Of a DNA stretch of 64,000 nt, positions 8,992 through 17,232 are shown in pieces; within the stretch, counting starts at the first letter, position 1; every line of letters starts with the position of its first letter. Both the position numbers and the translations under genes were made by a program. The notes under the pieces are model-generated. The model was not told where the DNA came from. It did no database searches and saw only the letters and a list, made by a program, of their open reading frames with translations. The stretch is from Embleya scabrispora DSM 41855. Its GTDB lineage: Bacteria; Actinomycetota; Actinomycetes; Streptomycetales; Streptomycetaceae. Where the stretch lies: positions 1 to 64,000 of the forward strand of contig NZ_KB889741.1 of the NCBI RefSeq assembly GCF_000372745.1, read 5' to 3'.

Positions 8992-10062
8992 ATGCCGAAT
9001 CCGACGCCCGACGCGCCCGCGACCCGCCCGGCGGGCCCGGTCACCCTGCAGCAGGTGGCCGAGCGTGCCGGCGTGTCCTCGGCCACCGCCTCCCGTGCCC
9101 TGCACGGCAGCAGCGGCACCCGGATCGTGGGGGAGGAACTGCGCCGCCGCGTCCTGGAAGCCGCCCGCGAACTGCGCTACGTCTCCAACGCGCCCGCCCA
9201 GGCCCTGGCCCGGTCGACCACCACCGTGGTCGGCGTCGTCGTGCACGACGTGGCCGACCCGTACTTCGCCGCCATCGCCGCCGGCGCGATGGGTGTCGCC
9301 CGCGAACACGGCCTGCTCGTCATGCTCGCCGCCACCTTCCGCGATCCGGAACTGGAACTGGACTACCTGGCGCGGTTGCGCGCCCAACGCGCCCGCGCCG
9401 TGGTGCTGGCCGGCAGCGGCTTCGCCGATCGCGACTTCACCCGACGCCTGGCCGCCGAGGTGGACGCCTATCGCTCCGACGGCGGTCACGTGGTCGCCGT
9501 CGGCGCACACGGGATCGCCTCGGACACGGTCCGCCCCGCCAACCGGGCCGGCGCCGCGCTTGCCGTGCGGCACCTGTACGACCTCGGCCATCGCAGCTTC
9601 GGCATCGTCTCCGGACCAAGCGCGCTGACCACCGTGCGCGATCGTCTGGACGGCGCCCGTCGGCAACTTCGCTCGCTGGACGTGGCGCTGCCGCCGGCAC
9701 AGGTGATCGACGGCGGCTTCACCCGGGAGCACGCCCGGGTCGCCGCACGCGCGCTCCTGACCCGCGCGCCGGGACTGACCGCGATCGTCGTCCTCAACGA
9801 CGTGATGGCCGCCGGCGTCCTGGCCGCGATCCGCGACGACCTGGGGCTGCGCGTACCCGAGCAGATCTCGGTGGTCGGCTTCGACGACCTGCCTTTCGCC
9901 GCCGACCTGAATCCCCCGTTGACCACCATTCGGCTGCCGCTGGCCGACATCGGCGCCCGGGCGATGGACATGATCCTCACCGGCCCGACCATCGAACCCC
10001 GCACGCTCGACCTCGACACGGAACTCGTCGTCCGCAGCAGTACGACGACGGTGCCGCGGTAG
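8992..10062 (+). CDS. LacI family transcriptional regulator
   Basis: A 356-residue repressor of standard LacI length. The helix-turn-helix reads T-L-Q-Q-V-A-E-R-A-G-V-S-S-A-T-A-S-R-A-L at about residues 18-37, followed by the hinge helix N-A-P-A-Q-A-L-A-R near 68. The periplasmic-binding-protein-like effector domain runs to the end, including V-V-G-F-D-D-L-P-F-A near 298. It is divergent from the Gfo/Idh operon and should repress it until a sugar derivative binds. GTG 8986 is an alternative start two codons upstream. The matching operator near 21.27 kb suggests a second target (see 20381-21187). Confidence 0.9.
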   Translation: MPNPTPDAPATRPAGPVTLQQVAERAGVSSATASRALHGSSGTRIVGEELRRRVLEAARELRYVSNAPAQALARSTTTVVGVVVHDVADPYFAAIAAGAMGVAREHGLLVMLAATFRDPELELDYLARLRAQRARAVVLAGSGFADRDFTRRLAAEVDAYRSDGGHVVAVGAHGIASDTVRPANRAGAALAVRHLYDLGHRSFGIVSGPSALTTVRDRLDGARRQLRSLDVALPPAQVIDGGFTREHARVAARALLTRAPGLTAIVVLNDVMAAGVLAAIRDDLGLRVPEQISVVGFDDLPFAADLNPPLTTIRLPLADIGARAMDMILTGPTIEPRTLDLDTELVVRSSTTTVPR

Positions 10063-10333
10063 GAGCGGGACGACCGCGCCGTCGGTAGGGACGCGGCGGT
10101 GTCTCGATGAGCTGCTGCGTCCCGCCCGGGCGGGGTGGGCCCGGGTGGGCCCGGCCCATCCGGGGAGATCATCGTGCCGACCCGTTGCAGACGGCGGCGA
10201 TCAGCAGTGCCGCGCGGTAGGTGGTGGCGGCCTCATCGCGGCGGGTCGCGATGCCGCGCCATTGCCTCGGACGTTGATGCGCCTGGGCGCTGCCGGCTGG
10301 TGGCCGTCTTTCGGCGGGGTCGGGAGGTGGCGG
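10063..10333. other. Intergenic region, no gene seen
   Basis: 271 bp between the convergent lacI and ABC-permease genes. It contains GC-rich imperfect repeats around GGGTGGGCCCGGGTGGGCCC (about 10132-10153) that could form a hairpin acting as a bidirectional terminator. No convincing open frame was found. Confidence 0.4.
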
Positions 10334-11287
10334 TCACAGGGCACGGCGGCGTAGGCGCAGGGTGGTCGCGGCGAGGAGGATTGCGGACAGGCTCGTGTAC
10401 AGAGCTGCTTCGGTGAGTTGGAAGTGCCAGAAGCGGGTTGCCGGATGGTAGGTCTCCCACCAGCGCAGGCCGTGGGATTGCAGGTATTCGGCGAAGCCGG
10501 TGCGGTCCGGGTAGGCGTTGGCGATGCGGCGGTATTCGTCGTGGGAGAGGCGGCGGCCCGTGGCATCCAGCCAGCCGTCGGACAGGATCCAGTGGTGACG
10601 CTTGTCCGTCAAGGGTGTGAGGGGCGATCCGGTTCGGGTCACCGGGTTTTGGTAGTGCGGCCTCAGATAGCTCTCGGCCGGGAGGCGGACCGCGAGGAAG
10701 ACCGCGACGGTGATCACGATCGCGGTGACCGTGCGCCGGATGAGCAGGCCGACGAGGGCGCCCAGGGACAGGGCGAAGAGCGTGTAGACCGGGAACGACA
10801 GGCCCTCGGTGTCGAATGCCTGGGCGGCGAAGCGGCCGTCGACGACCACCTTGTCCATGGGCTCGCGGTACCAGGTGAACAGCCACGCCATCGCGCCGGT
10901 GAAGACCAGCGTCGCGGCCACCAGGAGGGCCGCCTTGGTGACCAGCCAGCGGGTGCGGGTGACGCCCTGCGTCCAGGCCAGGCGCCAGGTTCCGTTCTCG
11001 TATTCGGGGGCCAGCAGTGTGGCTCCGACGACCGCGCCGATCAGGCCCGGGATCACGTTCACCCAGGTGATCAGCCGCTCCGCCCGGGCGACCTTGTCGA
11101 AGTACGACCGGACGGTCATCGAGCAGGCGGGTGAGGTGTCGTCCGTGGCCAGGCAGCCGGCCACGTGTTGCCGGTACTCGTCGTGGAGGGACTGGCCGTG
11201 TAAACCGAGGAACACGCCCGCCAGGATCAACAAACCGATGGCGCTCAGCGCCTGTACGCGGTGTTGACGCCACGTCAGCCAGATCAT
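10334..11287 (-). CDS. ABC transporter permease (exporter type)
   Basis: A 317-residue membrane protein starting M-I-W-L-T-W-R-Q-H-R, a common N-terminus of actinobacterial ABC-2-like permeases paired with YtrA regulators. Hydrophobic helices lie near 13-30, 95-118, 137-160, 182-200, 203-220 and 290-310, with a large extracytoplasmic loop between the first two. The start ATG 11287 overlaps the ATPase stop (ATGA). It should form the membrane channel of an exporter with the ATPase at 11284-12231. The substrate is unknown; such systems often export antibiotics, lantibiotic-like peptides or lipid-linked compounds. Confidence 0.85.
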   Translation of the reverse strand: MIWLTWRQHRVQALSAIGLLILAGVFLGLHGQSLHDEYRQHVAGCLATDDTSPACSMTVRSYFDKVARAERLITWVNVIPGLIGAVVGATLLAPEYENGTWRLAWTQGVTRTRWLVTKAALLVAATLVFTGAMAWLFTWYREPMDKVVVDGRFAAQAFDTEGLSFPVYTLFALSLGALVGLLIRRTVTAIVITVAVFLAVRLPAESYLRPHYQNPVTRTGSPLTPLTDKRHHWILSDGWLDATGRRLSHDEYRRIANAYPDRTGFAEYLQSHGLRWWETYHPATRFWHFQLTEAALYTSLSAILLAATTLRLRRRAL

Positions 11288-12231
11288 CGGGGGCTCGTTT
11301 CGGTCGGAGAAGGCTGCGCGGGAGGCTGCGAAGCGGGATCCGGGAGTTCCAGGTAGGCCAGCACCAGGTCCTCCAGGCCGATCGATCGGGATTGCCAGGC
11401 CGGGTGGAACTCCGGCCGTTCGCCGGTCGTGCGCACGAGCATGGTGCTGTGTCGGTCGGCGTGTTCCTGGCGCACCACTCCCGGTACGGATGCGGCGAGT
11501 TCGGTGCGTGGGCCGGTGAGCACGCGGTGCGAGGAGACCAGGTCGTCGACCGGGCCGGAGAGGCGGACCCGGCCGTGGGACAGAACCACGAGCCAGTCGC
11601 TGACGCGTTCCAGTTCGGCGACGACGTGGGAGGACATCAGGACGGTGAGGCCGTCTTCCGCGACCGCCGCCATCACGGTGCTCATGAACTCGCGGCGAGC
11701 CAACGGGTCCAGACTCGCCAGTGGTTCGTCGAGGACCAGCAGCGGCGCGCGTTTGGCCAGCGCGAGAGCAAGGGCGACTTGGGCCTGCTGGCCGCCGGAG
11801 AGGTCCTTCGCGCGGCGACGGAGGGGCAAGTCGAGTTCGGCGAAGCGCCGTTCGGCGAGTGTCCGGTCCCATCGGCGGTTCAACCTGCGGCCCATTTCGA
11901 GGTGGTCGGCGAGGGTGAAGCCCCGGTACAGCGGGTGATCCTGGGCGACGAACGCCACCTGCTCCAGCCCCGCCGCGGCGCCCGCCCGCACGGGCGCGTC
12001 GAACACCCGGACCACGCCCTCGGTCGGCTCCAGGAGCGCGGTGACCAGTTGCAACAACGTGCTCTTGCCCGCGCCGTTGGGTCCCACCAACGCGATCACC
12101 GCACCCGCCGGCAGCGACAACCAACAGTCGTGCAGCGCACGGACCTTCCCATACCGCTTGCCCAGCCGCTCGGTTTCCAGCGCCGGTGCGTCGCCACCGA
12201 GGTTCGGCTCGATCGACAGCGGCCCGCTCAC
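11284..12231 (-). CDS. ABC transporter ATP-binding protein
   Basis: A 315-residue ATPase with Walker A G-P-N-G-A-G-K-S-T near 60, the signature L-S-G-G-Q-Q-A-Q near 145, Walker B L-L-V-L-D-E-P-L-A-S near 165, and the switch His in S-S-H-V-V near 205. The C-terminal 85 residues are an accessory domain typical of drug/lantibiotic exporters. The frame extends upstream, but GTG 12231 overlaps the regulator stop in a GTGA junction and gives a normal N-terminus. It is the second gene of the GntR-ATPase-permease operon. Confidence 0.9.
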   Translation of the reverse strand: MSGPLSIEPNLGGDAPALETERLGKRYGKVRALHDCWLSLPAGAVIALVGPNGAGKSTLLQLVTALLEPTEGVVRVFDAPVRAGAAAGLEQVAFVAQDHPLYRGFTLADHLEMGRRLNRRWDRTLAERRFAELDLPLRRRAKDLSGGQQAQVALALALAKRAPLLVLDEPLASLDPLARREFMSTVMAAVAEDGLTVLMSSHVVAELERVSDWLVVLSHGRVRLSGPVDDLVSSHRVLTGPRTELAASVPGVVRQEHADRHSTMLVRTTGERPEFHPAWQSRSIGLEDLVLAYLELPDPASQPPAQPSPTETSPR

Positions 12232-12620
12232 GCGACCCCCTCGTTCCGGACCTCGGTACGAATCATCGCGAACATCGCGGTGACCATCTCGTCGTCCAAT
12301 CCCGCCGCGTAGGCGTCGCGCACCCACCGCTCCAACGACCGCCGCAACGCCGCATGCACGCCGGGCGGTACCGGCGTCAGGTCGCCGACCACGAACGTGC
12401 CTTGCCCGGGCCGGGCGGAAACCAGGCCCTCGTGCTCCAGTTGGCGGTACGCCTTGACCACCGTGTTCGGGTTGATCGCCAGTTCGGCGACCGCTTCCTT
12501 GACGGTCGGCAGCCGGTCTCCGACGTGGATGTAGCCCAGGAGGAGCGCCTGTCGGACCTGCTGCACGATCTGCAGATAGGGCGGCACGCCCGTCGCGCTG
12601 TCCAGACGCAGCTTCAACAT
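12228..12620 (-). CDS. GntR family regulator, YtrA subfamily
   Basis: At 130 residues it has the short YtrA layout: a winged helix at about 12-75 (P-P-Y-L-Q-I-V-Q-Q-V-R-Q-A, then L-P-T-V-K-E-A-V-A-E-L-A-I-N-P-N-T-V-V-K-A-Y) and a two-helix tail of about 50 residues with no large ligand domain. YtrA regulators usually repress their own ABC exporter operon and respond to cell-wall-active compounds. It is the first gene of the operon, translationally coupled to the ATPase, with AGGA before ATG 12620. The palindrome at 12635-12648 overlaps the expected promoter and is the likely autoregulatory site. Confidence 0.9.
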   Translation of the reverse strand: MLKLRLDSATGVPPYLQIVQQVRQALLLGYIHVGDRLPTVKEAVAELAINPNTVVKAYRQLEHEGLVSARPGQGTFVVGDLTPVPPGVHAALRRSLERWVRDAYAAGLDDEMVTAMFAMIRTEVRNEGVA

Positions 12621-12634
12621 CTCGTCCTCATTTC

Positions 12635-12648
12635 ACTATGATGATAGT
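12635..12648. promoter_or_regulatory. Probable GntR/YtrA operator
   Basis: ACTAT-GATG-ATAGT inverted repeat lying 14 bp before the GntR start codon, flanked by TTT on the left and AAA on the right, so the symmetry extends outward with one mismatch. It stands out as AT-rich in this genome and matches the palindrome style (half-sites with a short spacer) recognised by GntR proteins. Confidence 0.65.
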
Positions 12649-12745
12649 AAAAGTAGGCGGGATGGAGGCGCGGGGTCAACGTTTGGTCACCCGGAAGATG
12701 GCGGTCGGGACGGTCCGACGGTCCAGACGCCCAAGTGGTAGGCGG

Positions 12746-13990
12746 TCATGCCCCGCGACTGTTGGGTCGGGCGGCGGCGGCGACGACGTCGTCGTCGTGG
12801 TGCGGGCTCGTGGGTTGGGGCGACGGTTGCTTCGGGCGTACGAAGGCGAGGGCGGCGAGGACTTCGAAGGTGGTCGCCGCGTACAGGGGTACCGGGGCCG
12901 CGTGGGTGCTCAGCGGGCCGGTGAGGGCTGCGCCGAGGGCGAAGGCGGTGATCTTCAGGCTTGCGCCGGTGGTGAAGATCCGGCTGCGGAGCCGGTCCGG
13001 AGCCTCGCGGTGGCGGATCGCGAACAGGGCGGTCAGTTGTGGGCCTTCGCCGATGCCGGCGAGCATCATCGCGGCGATCGACAAGATCGGCCGGCCGGTC
13101 GACGCCAGCAGGAATGCGCCGGCCAGGATCAGGGCGCTGCACCACATCACAGTGTCCGGGCGGACGGCGTGTGGACGGCGGGCGAGGAGCGCGTTGGCGG
13201 CCAGGGCCGAGGCGGCCGGCACCGAGAGCAGGATCGTGCCGTGCGCGGCGGAGCCGAAGGCGTGTTCGCCCAGCAGCGGACTGTAGGCGAGCAGCATGCC
13301 CTGACCCACGCAGGACGACATCGAGGCGGCGGTGGCCCTGGCCAGCGACGGAGTGCGGAAGACCGCCCGGAATCCGGCGACCAGGTCGGCCCCGATCGAT
13401 GTGGTCGGTGTCGCCCGCCGAGAGTGGTCCGGCGGCGGGGGCAGTGTCCAGGCCGCGGGCAGCGCGAGGCAGATCAACGCGATCGAGGTCGCCACCGCGG
13501 CGCCGGCGCCGGCCAGGCCGGCCGCGATGCCGGCCAAAGCCGGCCCGGTCAGGCCGGCCATGTTGAAGGTCATCGCATCGAGCGTGGTGGCGCGGGGCAG
13601 GTGCGTGGCCGGTACGACGCGTGGCAGTTGTGCGGTCCAGCCGCCGGCCAGGGCCGGAGCCGCCAGGCCCGCCCCCGCCGCGATCGAGAGGGTGACCGGC
13701 GGCGGGACCGAGCCAAGGCACAGCACGATCACCCCGAGCGCCGCCGCGTAGCCGGCCAACGCCCCGGTGAGCAGCCGGCCGGGCCGCGCCGAACGGTCCA
13801 GCAGCACACCGAACACCGGGCCACCGAGCGCCGCGGACCCGGTGACCGCGGCGAGCAGCGCCGATCCGGCGCCCGCCGACCCGGTGACCGCCGTTCCGGC
13901 CAGGAGCAGCGCCGGCCCCGACATCTCGTCGCCCGTGCGCGCGGCCGCCGCCCCGACGGTGTACGACCACATTCCGTAACGCTTTGTCAT
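12746..13990 (-). CDS. MFS transporter
   Basis: A 414-residue protein with about twelve transmembrane helices, one of the Ala/Gly/Leu-rich MFS exporters. The loop 2-3 motif is degenerate (F-G-V-L-L-D-R-S-A-R-P-G-R near 55). ATG 13990 (M-T-K-R-Y-G-M-W-S-Y) gives a normal N-terminus; a TTG nine codons upstream sits too close to the GGAGG at about 14019. It is divergent from the CGNR zinc-finger regulator at 14056 across a 65-bp region full of GTAAC/GTTAC elements, so the two are probably co-regulated. The substrate is unknown. Confidence 0.83.
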   Translation of the reverse strand: MTKRYGMWSYTVGAAAARTGDEMSGPALLLAGTAVTGSAGAGSALLAAVTGSAALGGPVFGVLLDRSARPGRLLTGALAGYAAALGVIVLCLGSVPPPVTLSIAAGAGLAAPALAGGWTAQLPRVVPATHLPRATTLDAMTFNMAGLTGPALAGIAAGLAGAGAAVATSIALICLALPAAWTLPPPPDHSRRATPTTSIGADLVAGFRAVFRTPSLARATAASMSSCVGQGMLLAYSPLLGEHAFGSAAHGTILLSVPAASALAANALLARRPHAVRPDTVMWCSALILAGAFLLASTGRPILSIAAMMLAGIGEGPQLTALFAIRHREAPDRLRSRIFTTGASLKITAFALGAALTGPLSTHAAPVPLYAATTFEVLAALAFVRPKQPSPQPTSPHHDDDVVAAAARPNSRGA

Positions 13991-14037
13991 GTCAGGAACG
14001 TTACGCAGGTAACTCAAACCTCCACCAGATGCGTTAC
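13975..14037. promoter_or_regulatory. Clustered GTAAC/GTTAC elements between MFS and CGNR genes
   Basis: Four related pentamers lie in the divergent promoter: CGTAACG at 13975-13981, its reverse complement CGTTACG at 13999-14005, GGTAAC at 14008-14013 and GCGTTAC at 14031-14037. The first pair is a perfect 7-bp inverted repeat overlapping the MFS start codon; the second pair is another inverted repeat. This looks like a multi-site operator for the adjacent regulator. Confidence 0.55.
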
Positions 14038-14055
14038 ATTCGACGCGTGCCTCCC

Positions 14056-14628
14056 ATGAACGACGATCGATCCACCCGCCACTCGGTCCAGGCCGTGGCC
14101 CGCCGGACGGTGGCCCTGGTCAACGCCCTGACCGGGAACGATCCGGCGACGGACCAGGCCCGGGCGACGCCGTCGCCGGCGGTCCTCGCGGCCCTGTTGC
14201 GGGCCCATGGCGAGCCCGATCCGGTCGACCTGACCCCGACCGACGTCACCGAACTACGCGCCGTCGCCGTACTGCTGCGCGCCGTCTTCGCCGCCGAGGA
14301 CGTCGACGCCGCCGCATCCGCGCTCAACCGCCTGCTGCGCCGGGGCCGAGGCGTCCTGCGGCTCACGTCGCACGACGGGCGCAGCCCCTGGCATCCGCAC
14401 CTGGACAGCGACGACGACGCCCCGTGGGGCGAGTGGTTCCTGGCCTCGTCCTGTCTGGCCCTGACCATCCTGGTGTGGGACCGACAACGGCCGCCCGGCG
14501 GCGTCTGTGCGTCCGGCACCTGTCACCACGTCTTCACCAACGAGGGCAGCGGCCCACCTCGCCGCTACTGCTCCCGCCGCTGCGCCACCCGCGAACGAGT
14601 GGCGGCACACCGGCGGTCCCGTGCGTAG
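14056..14628 (+). CDS. CGNR/ABATE zinc-finger regulator
   Basis: 190 residues. The N-terminal part follows the ABATE (stress-induced regulator) domain, including V-A-R-R-T-V-A-L-V-N-A-L near 12 and the L-T-P-T-D-V-T-E-L-R-A-V-A-V-L-L-R region near 60. The C-terminus has the four zinc cysteines as C-A-S-G-T-C then, after 17 residues, C-S-R-R-C, followed by a basic R-V-A-A-H-R-R-S-R tail. The eponymous C-G-N-R is C-A-T-R here, a tolerated variation. ATG 14056 is preferred over GTG 14047. Probable DNA-binding regulator of the divergent MFS gene. Confidence 0.82.
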   Translation: MNDDRSTRHSVQAVARRTVALVNALTGNDPATDQARATPSPAVLAALLRAHGEPDPVDLTPTDVTELRAVAVLLRAVFAAEDVDAAASALNRLLRRGRGVLRLTSHDGRSPWHPHLDSDDDAPWGEWFLASSCLALTILVWDRQRPPGGVCASGTCHHVFTNEGSGPPRRYCSRRCATRERVAAHRRSRA

Positions 14629-14634
14629 CTTGCC

Positions 14635-14683
14635 GGTGCGTGGTGCGTGGTGCGTGGTGCGTGGTGCGTGGTGCGTGATGCGT
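14635..14683. repeat. 7-bp tandem repeat (GGTGCGT)
   Basis: Seven consecutive 7-bp units of GGTGCGT, the last with one mismatch (GATGCGT), directly after the CGNR gene stop. A period of seven does not fit a coding repeat of whole codons, so it is a simple tandem array in non-coding DNA that may vary in copy number. Confidence 0.9.
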
Positions 14684-14776
14684 GGTGGGCGTGGACGGTG
14701 AGGGTGTGCGTGCGTTCGAAGGTCCTTCCGACGTCGTACCGGACACGCGGCCCTTCGCTTTTGTGACAATCGAGGA

Positions 14777-15640
14777 GTGACGTCACCACATCCGCTCGGA
14801 GAGTTCCTGCAAGCCCGCCGTGCGCGCCTCCAGCCCGGCGACGTCGGGCTGCCCGCGGGTATCGGTCTGCGCCGTACCCAGGGGCTGCGCCGGGAGGAGT
14901 TGGCCGCGCTCGCGGGGTTGAGCATCCAGTACTACACGCGCCTGGAGCAGGGTCGGGAGAACAATCCCGGCGGCGCCGTCCTGGACGGTCTGGCGGCGGC
15001 GCTGCGGTTGAACGAGGAGGAGCGCGCACACCTCTACGTGCTGGCCAACCACGCGGACGAGCGGGTGCCGGCCGGGGACGAGCCCGCGGATCGGGAGGTG
15101 CGGCCGGGAATCCTCGCGCTGTTGGAGCGGGTTCGGCCCTGGCCCGCTTGTCTGCTCACTCGCACCGGCGACGTCTTGGCGGCCAACCCCGAGGCGTTCG
15201 TACTGTTCCCGGGACTGGCCCGGTGGTCGCCCGAGCGACGCAACATGGTGCGGTACCTGTTTCTGCACCCGGCCGCGCGTGCCCTGTTCGTCGACTGGGA
15301 AGGGGCCGCGTCGAGGGGCGCCGCACAACTGCGCACGCTGGTGGCGGCCGATCCCCGCGATCGTGGACTCACCGCGCTGGTGGAGGAACTCAAGGCGGGG
15401 AGCCGGGAGTTCGCGGCACGCTGGCAGCGCTACGAGATCCAGCGCCGGGACGGTGACCGGCAGGTGTACCGGCATCCGCAACTCAATGAGATCACCCTCG
15501 TGTTGGAGGTGCTGCGGATGGAGGGCGGCCGGCGGATCGTGCTGCACCAGCCCGCGGAGCAGGACGAGGCGGGCCGTCGGATCATGCTCGAACTGGCCCG
15601 ACTCGCGGCGGCGGACACCCCCTCGGGCCCCTTCGAGTAG
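14777..15640 (+). CDS. XRE/MmyB-like helix-turn-helix regulator
   Basis: 287 residues. The N-terminal XRE domain (L-G-E-F-L-Q-A-R-R at 7-15, then G-L-R-R-E-E-L-A-A-L-A-G-L-S-I-Q-Y-Y-T-R-L-E-Q-G-R near 37-59) is followed by the MmyB ligand-binding domain from about 110, with R-T-G-D-V-L-A-A-N-P near 128 and the closing L-R-M-E-G-G-R-R-I-V-L-H. MmyB-type regulators in actinomycetes often control a neighbouring SDR or efflux gene; none is adjacent here. GTG 14777 immediately follows GAGGA with almost no spacing, so initiation may be leaderless or atypical. No better in-frame start was found. Confidence 0.87.
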   Translation: MTSPHPLGEFLQARRARLQPGDVGLPAGIGLRRTQGLRREELAALAGLSIQYYTRLEQGRENNPGGAVLDGLAAALRLNEEERAHLYVLANHADERVPAGDEPADREVRPGILALLERVRPWPACLLTRTGDVLAANPEAFVLFPGLARWSPERRNMVRYLFLHPAARALFVDWEGAASRGAAQLRTLVAADPRDRGLTALVEELKAGSREFAARWQRYEIQRRDGDRQVYRHPQLNEITLVLEVLRMEGGRRIVLHQPAEQDEAGRRIMLELARLAAADTPSGPFE

Positions 15641-15675
15641 CCGCCGCGGAGCCGAATCCGGTGAACTCGGGCGAT

Positions 15676-16641
15676 TCAGTGGTCTGTTCGACTCTCGCCG
15701 AAGGTGCGTCGGTAGGCGCCCGGCGTGGTGCCCAGGTGGGTGCGGAAGTGGCGGCGCAGGGCGACCGCGGTGCCGAGGCCGACCCGGCCGGCGATGACGT
15801 CCACGGGCAGGTCGGTCTGTTCGAGCAGGGTTCGGGCCGCCTCGATGCGCCGGGTGAGCAGCCATTGCCAGGGACTGATGCCGAGTTGTTCGGCGAATCG
15901 CCGGGCCAGGGTCCGGCTGGATACGCCGGCGTGTTCGGCGAGCCGATTCAGGGTCAGCGGGGTGCCCAGGCGGTCCGTCGCCCAGTCGAGCAGCGGGGCC
16001 AGCGACTCGTCGGTCCGCGCGGGGGTTGGCCGGCCCGCGTACTGGAGTTGGCTGCCCTCGCGGTGCGGCGGCAGCACCATGCTGCGGGCGATCTGTGCGG
16101 CGTGGCCGGCGCCGTGGTCGGTCCGGACCAGATGCAGGCACAGGTCGATGCCCGCGCCCGACCCGGCGCTGGTGGCCACGTCGCCGTGGTCCACGTACAG
16201 CACGTCCCGGTCCACGATCACGTTCGGGAACGCGGCGGCGAGTTGTGCGGTGCGGCGCCAGTGGGTGGTGGCACGGCGTCCGTCGAGCAGGCCGGCCTGC
16301 GCGAGCACGAACGCCCCGGTGCAGATCGCGACGACCCGGGCACCTCGGCCGTGTGCGGCCCGCAGCGCGGCCAGGACCTCGGCCGACACCGCGGCGCCCG
16401 GTGGTTGCCAGCCGGGCACGAGCACGGTGTCCGCGTCGGTCAGGGCGCTGAGCCCGGACTCCACGAGCATCGGGTAGCCGATGGTGGTGGGCAGCGGGCC
16501 GGGGGTCTCGGCGCAGATCCGAAAGTCGTAGTGGGCCGGCAGATCCGGGTGCGCGGTGGCGAAGACCTCGGCGGCACACGCGAGTTCGAACGGGGACTGG
16601 GGCGGGTTCAGCAGGGCCACGATCCGATGACGACGAGACAT
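15676..16641 (-). CDS. GlxA family AraC-type regulator
   Basis: 321 residues with a DJ-1/PfpI-like N-terminal domain (residues 5-170, nucleophile-elbow region A-I-C-T-G-A-F-V-L-A-Q-A-G-L-L near 107-121) and a C-terminal AraC domain with two helix-turn-helices (L-A-E-H-A-G-V-S-S-R-T-L-A-R-R-F near 245, then I-A-G-R-V-G-L-G near 290). This is the GlxA family, close to AdpA in architecture. It converges with the MmyB-like gene (35 bp between stops) and is divergent from the small cupin at 16712, which may be its target. Confidence 0.88.
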   Translation of the reverse strand: MSRRHRIVALLNPPQSPFELACAAEVFATAHPDLPAHYDFRICAETPGPLPTTIGYPMLVESGLSALTDADTVLVPGWQPPGAAVSAEVLAALRAAHGRGARVVAICTGAFVLAQAGLLDGRRATTHWRRTAQLAAAFPNVIVDRDVLYVDHGDVATSAGSGAGIDLCLHLVRTDHGAGHAAQIARSMVLPPHREGSQLQYAGRPTPARTDESLAPLLDWATDRLGTPLTLNRLAEHAGVSSRTLARRFAEQLGISPWQWLLTRRIEAARTLLEQTDLPVDVIAGRVGLGTAVALRRHFRTHLGTTPGAYRRTFGESRTDH

Positions 16642-16711
16642 GGCAGGAATATTTCCACAGATGTCTTTCCGGACACTATGCGGGGGTCCGGCCCCGGGGC
16701 ACAGTGGGCTC

Positions 16712-17047
16712 ATGAGTGAGATCGAGAACCCGAACGCCCTGGTGACCGCCCTGCATGTGGACGACGTGGCGCCGATGGAGGTGGCCTTGGGCATCGTCCG
16801 CCGCCGGTTGACCGGCACCGAGTACGCACGGGCCTGGCTGATCGACTTCGCCCCCGGATCGCAGTGGCCCGAGGTCGATGTGCACGCGACCGAGGAGCGC
16901 TACTACGTGCTCGACGGTGAGGTGATCGAGGGCTCCGACCGGTATGGCGCCGGCACGTACGTGGTCTTCGCACCCGGCAGTCGGCACCGACCGCGCACCG
17001 AGACCGGGGCGCGGATACTGGGCATTTCGCTGCTGCCGACGACCTGA
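16712..17047 (+). CDS. Small cupin-domain protein
   Basis: 111 residues forming a single cupin beta-barrel. The two motifs are recognisable but imperfect: P-E-V-D-V-H-A-T-E-E-R-Y-Y-V-L-D-G-E near 49-66 (metal-ligand His and Glu) and Y-V-V-F-A-P-G-S-R-H-R-P near 78-89 (second His). Similar proteins are annotated as anti-sigma-factor-like or pyruvate/flavonol dioxygenase-like cupins, and no reaction can be assigned. It starts 70 bp from the divergent GlxA-type gene. Confidence 0.75.
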   Translation: MSEIENPNALVTALHVDDVAPMEVALGIVRRRLTGTEYARAWLIDFAPGSQWPEVDVHATEERYYVLDGEVIEGSDRYGAGTYVVFAPGSRHRPRTETGARILGISLLPTT

Positions 17048-17232
17048 CCGGGCCGCGCCGGGCGGCGTGTTCGGACGACGCCGGCACCGCGACGATCGAC
17101 GCGGGTGGCGCCCGCCCCGGGCATCGCCCGCGGGGTGGTGGGGGCCGGGTGCCCGGGCGGCTCCGCCACCCGCGGGAAGCGTCGCCGGAAGGCTCACCGG
17201 AGGCTGTTCGCCGGCCGTATTAGCTTAGGGCC

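Noticed and set aside
10135-10416. Small plus-strand frame after lacI
   Set aside because: Composition typical of antisense/non-coding DNA and it overlaps the ABC permease 3' end; no homologous motif.
14635-14683. Short repeats considered as a CRISPR array
   Set aside because: Units are 7 bp with no spacers, and no cas genes are nearby.
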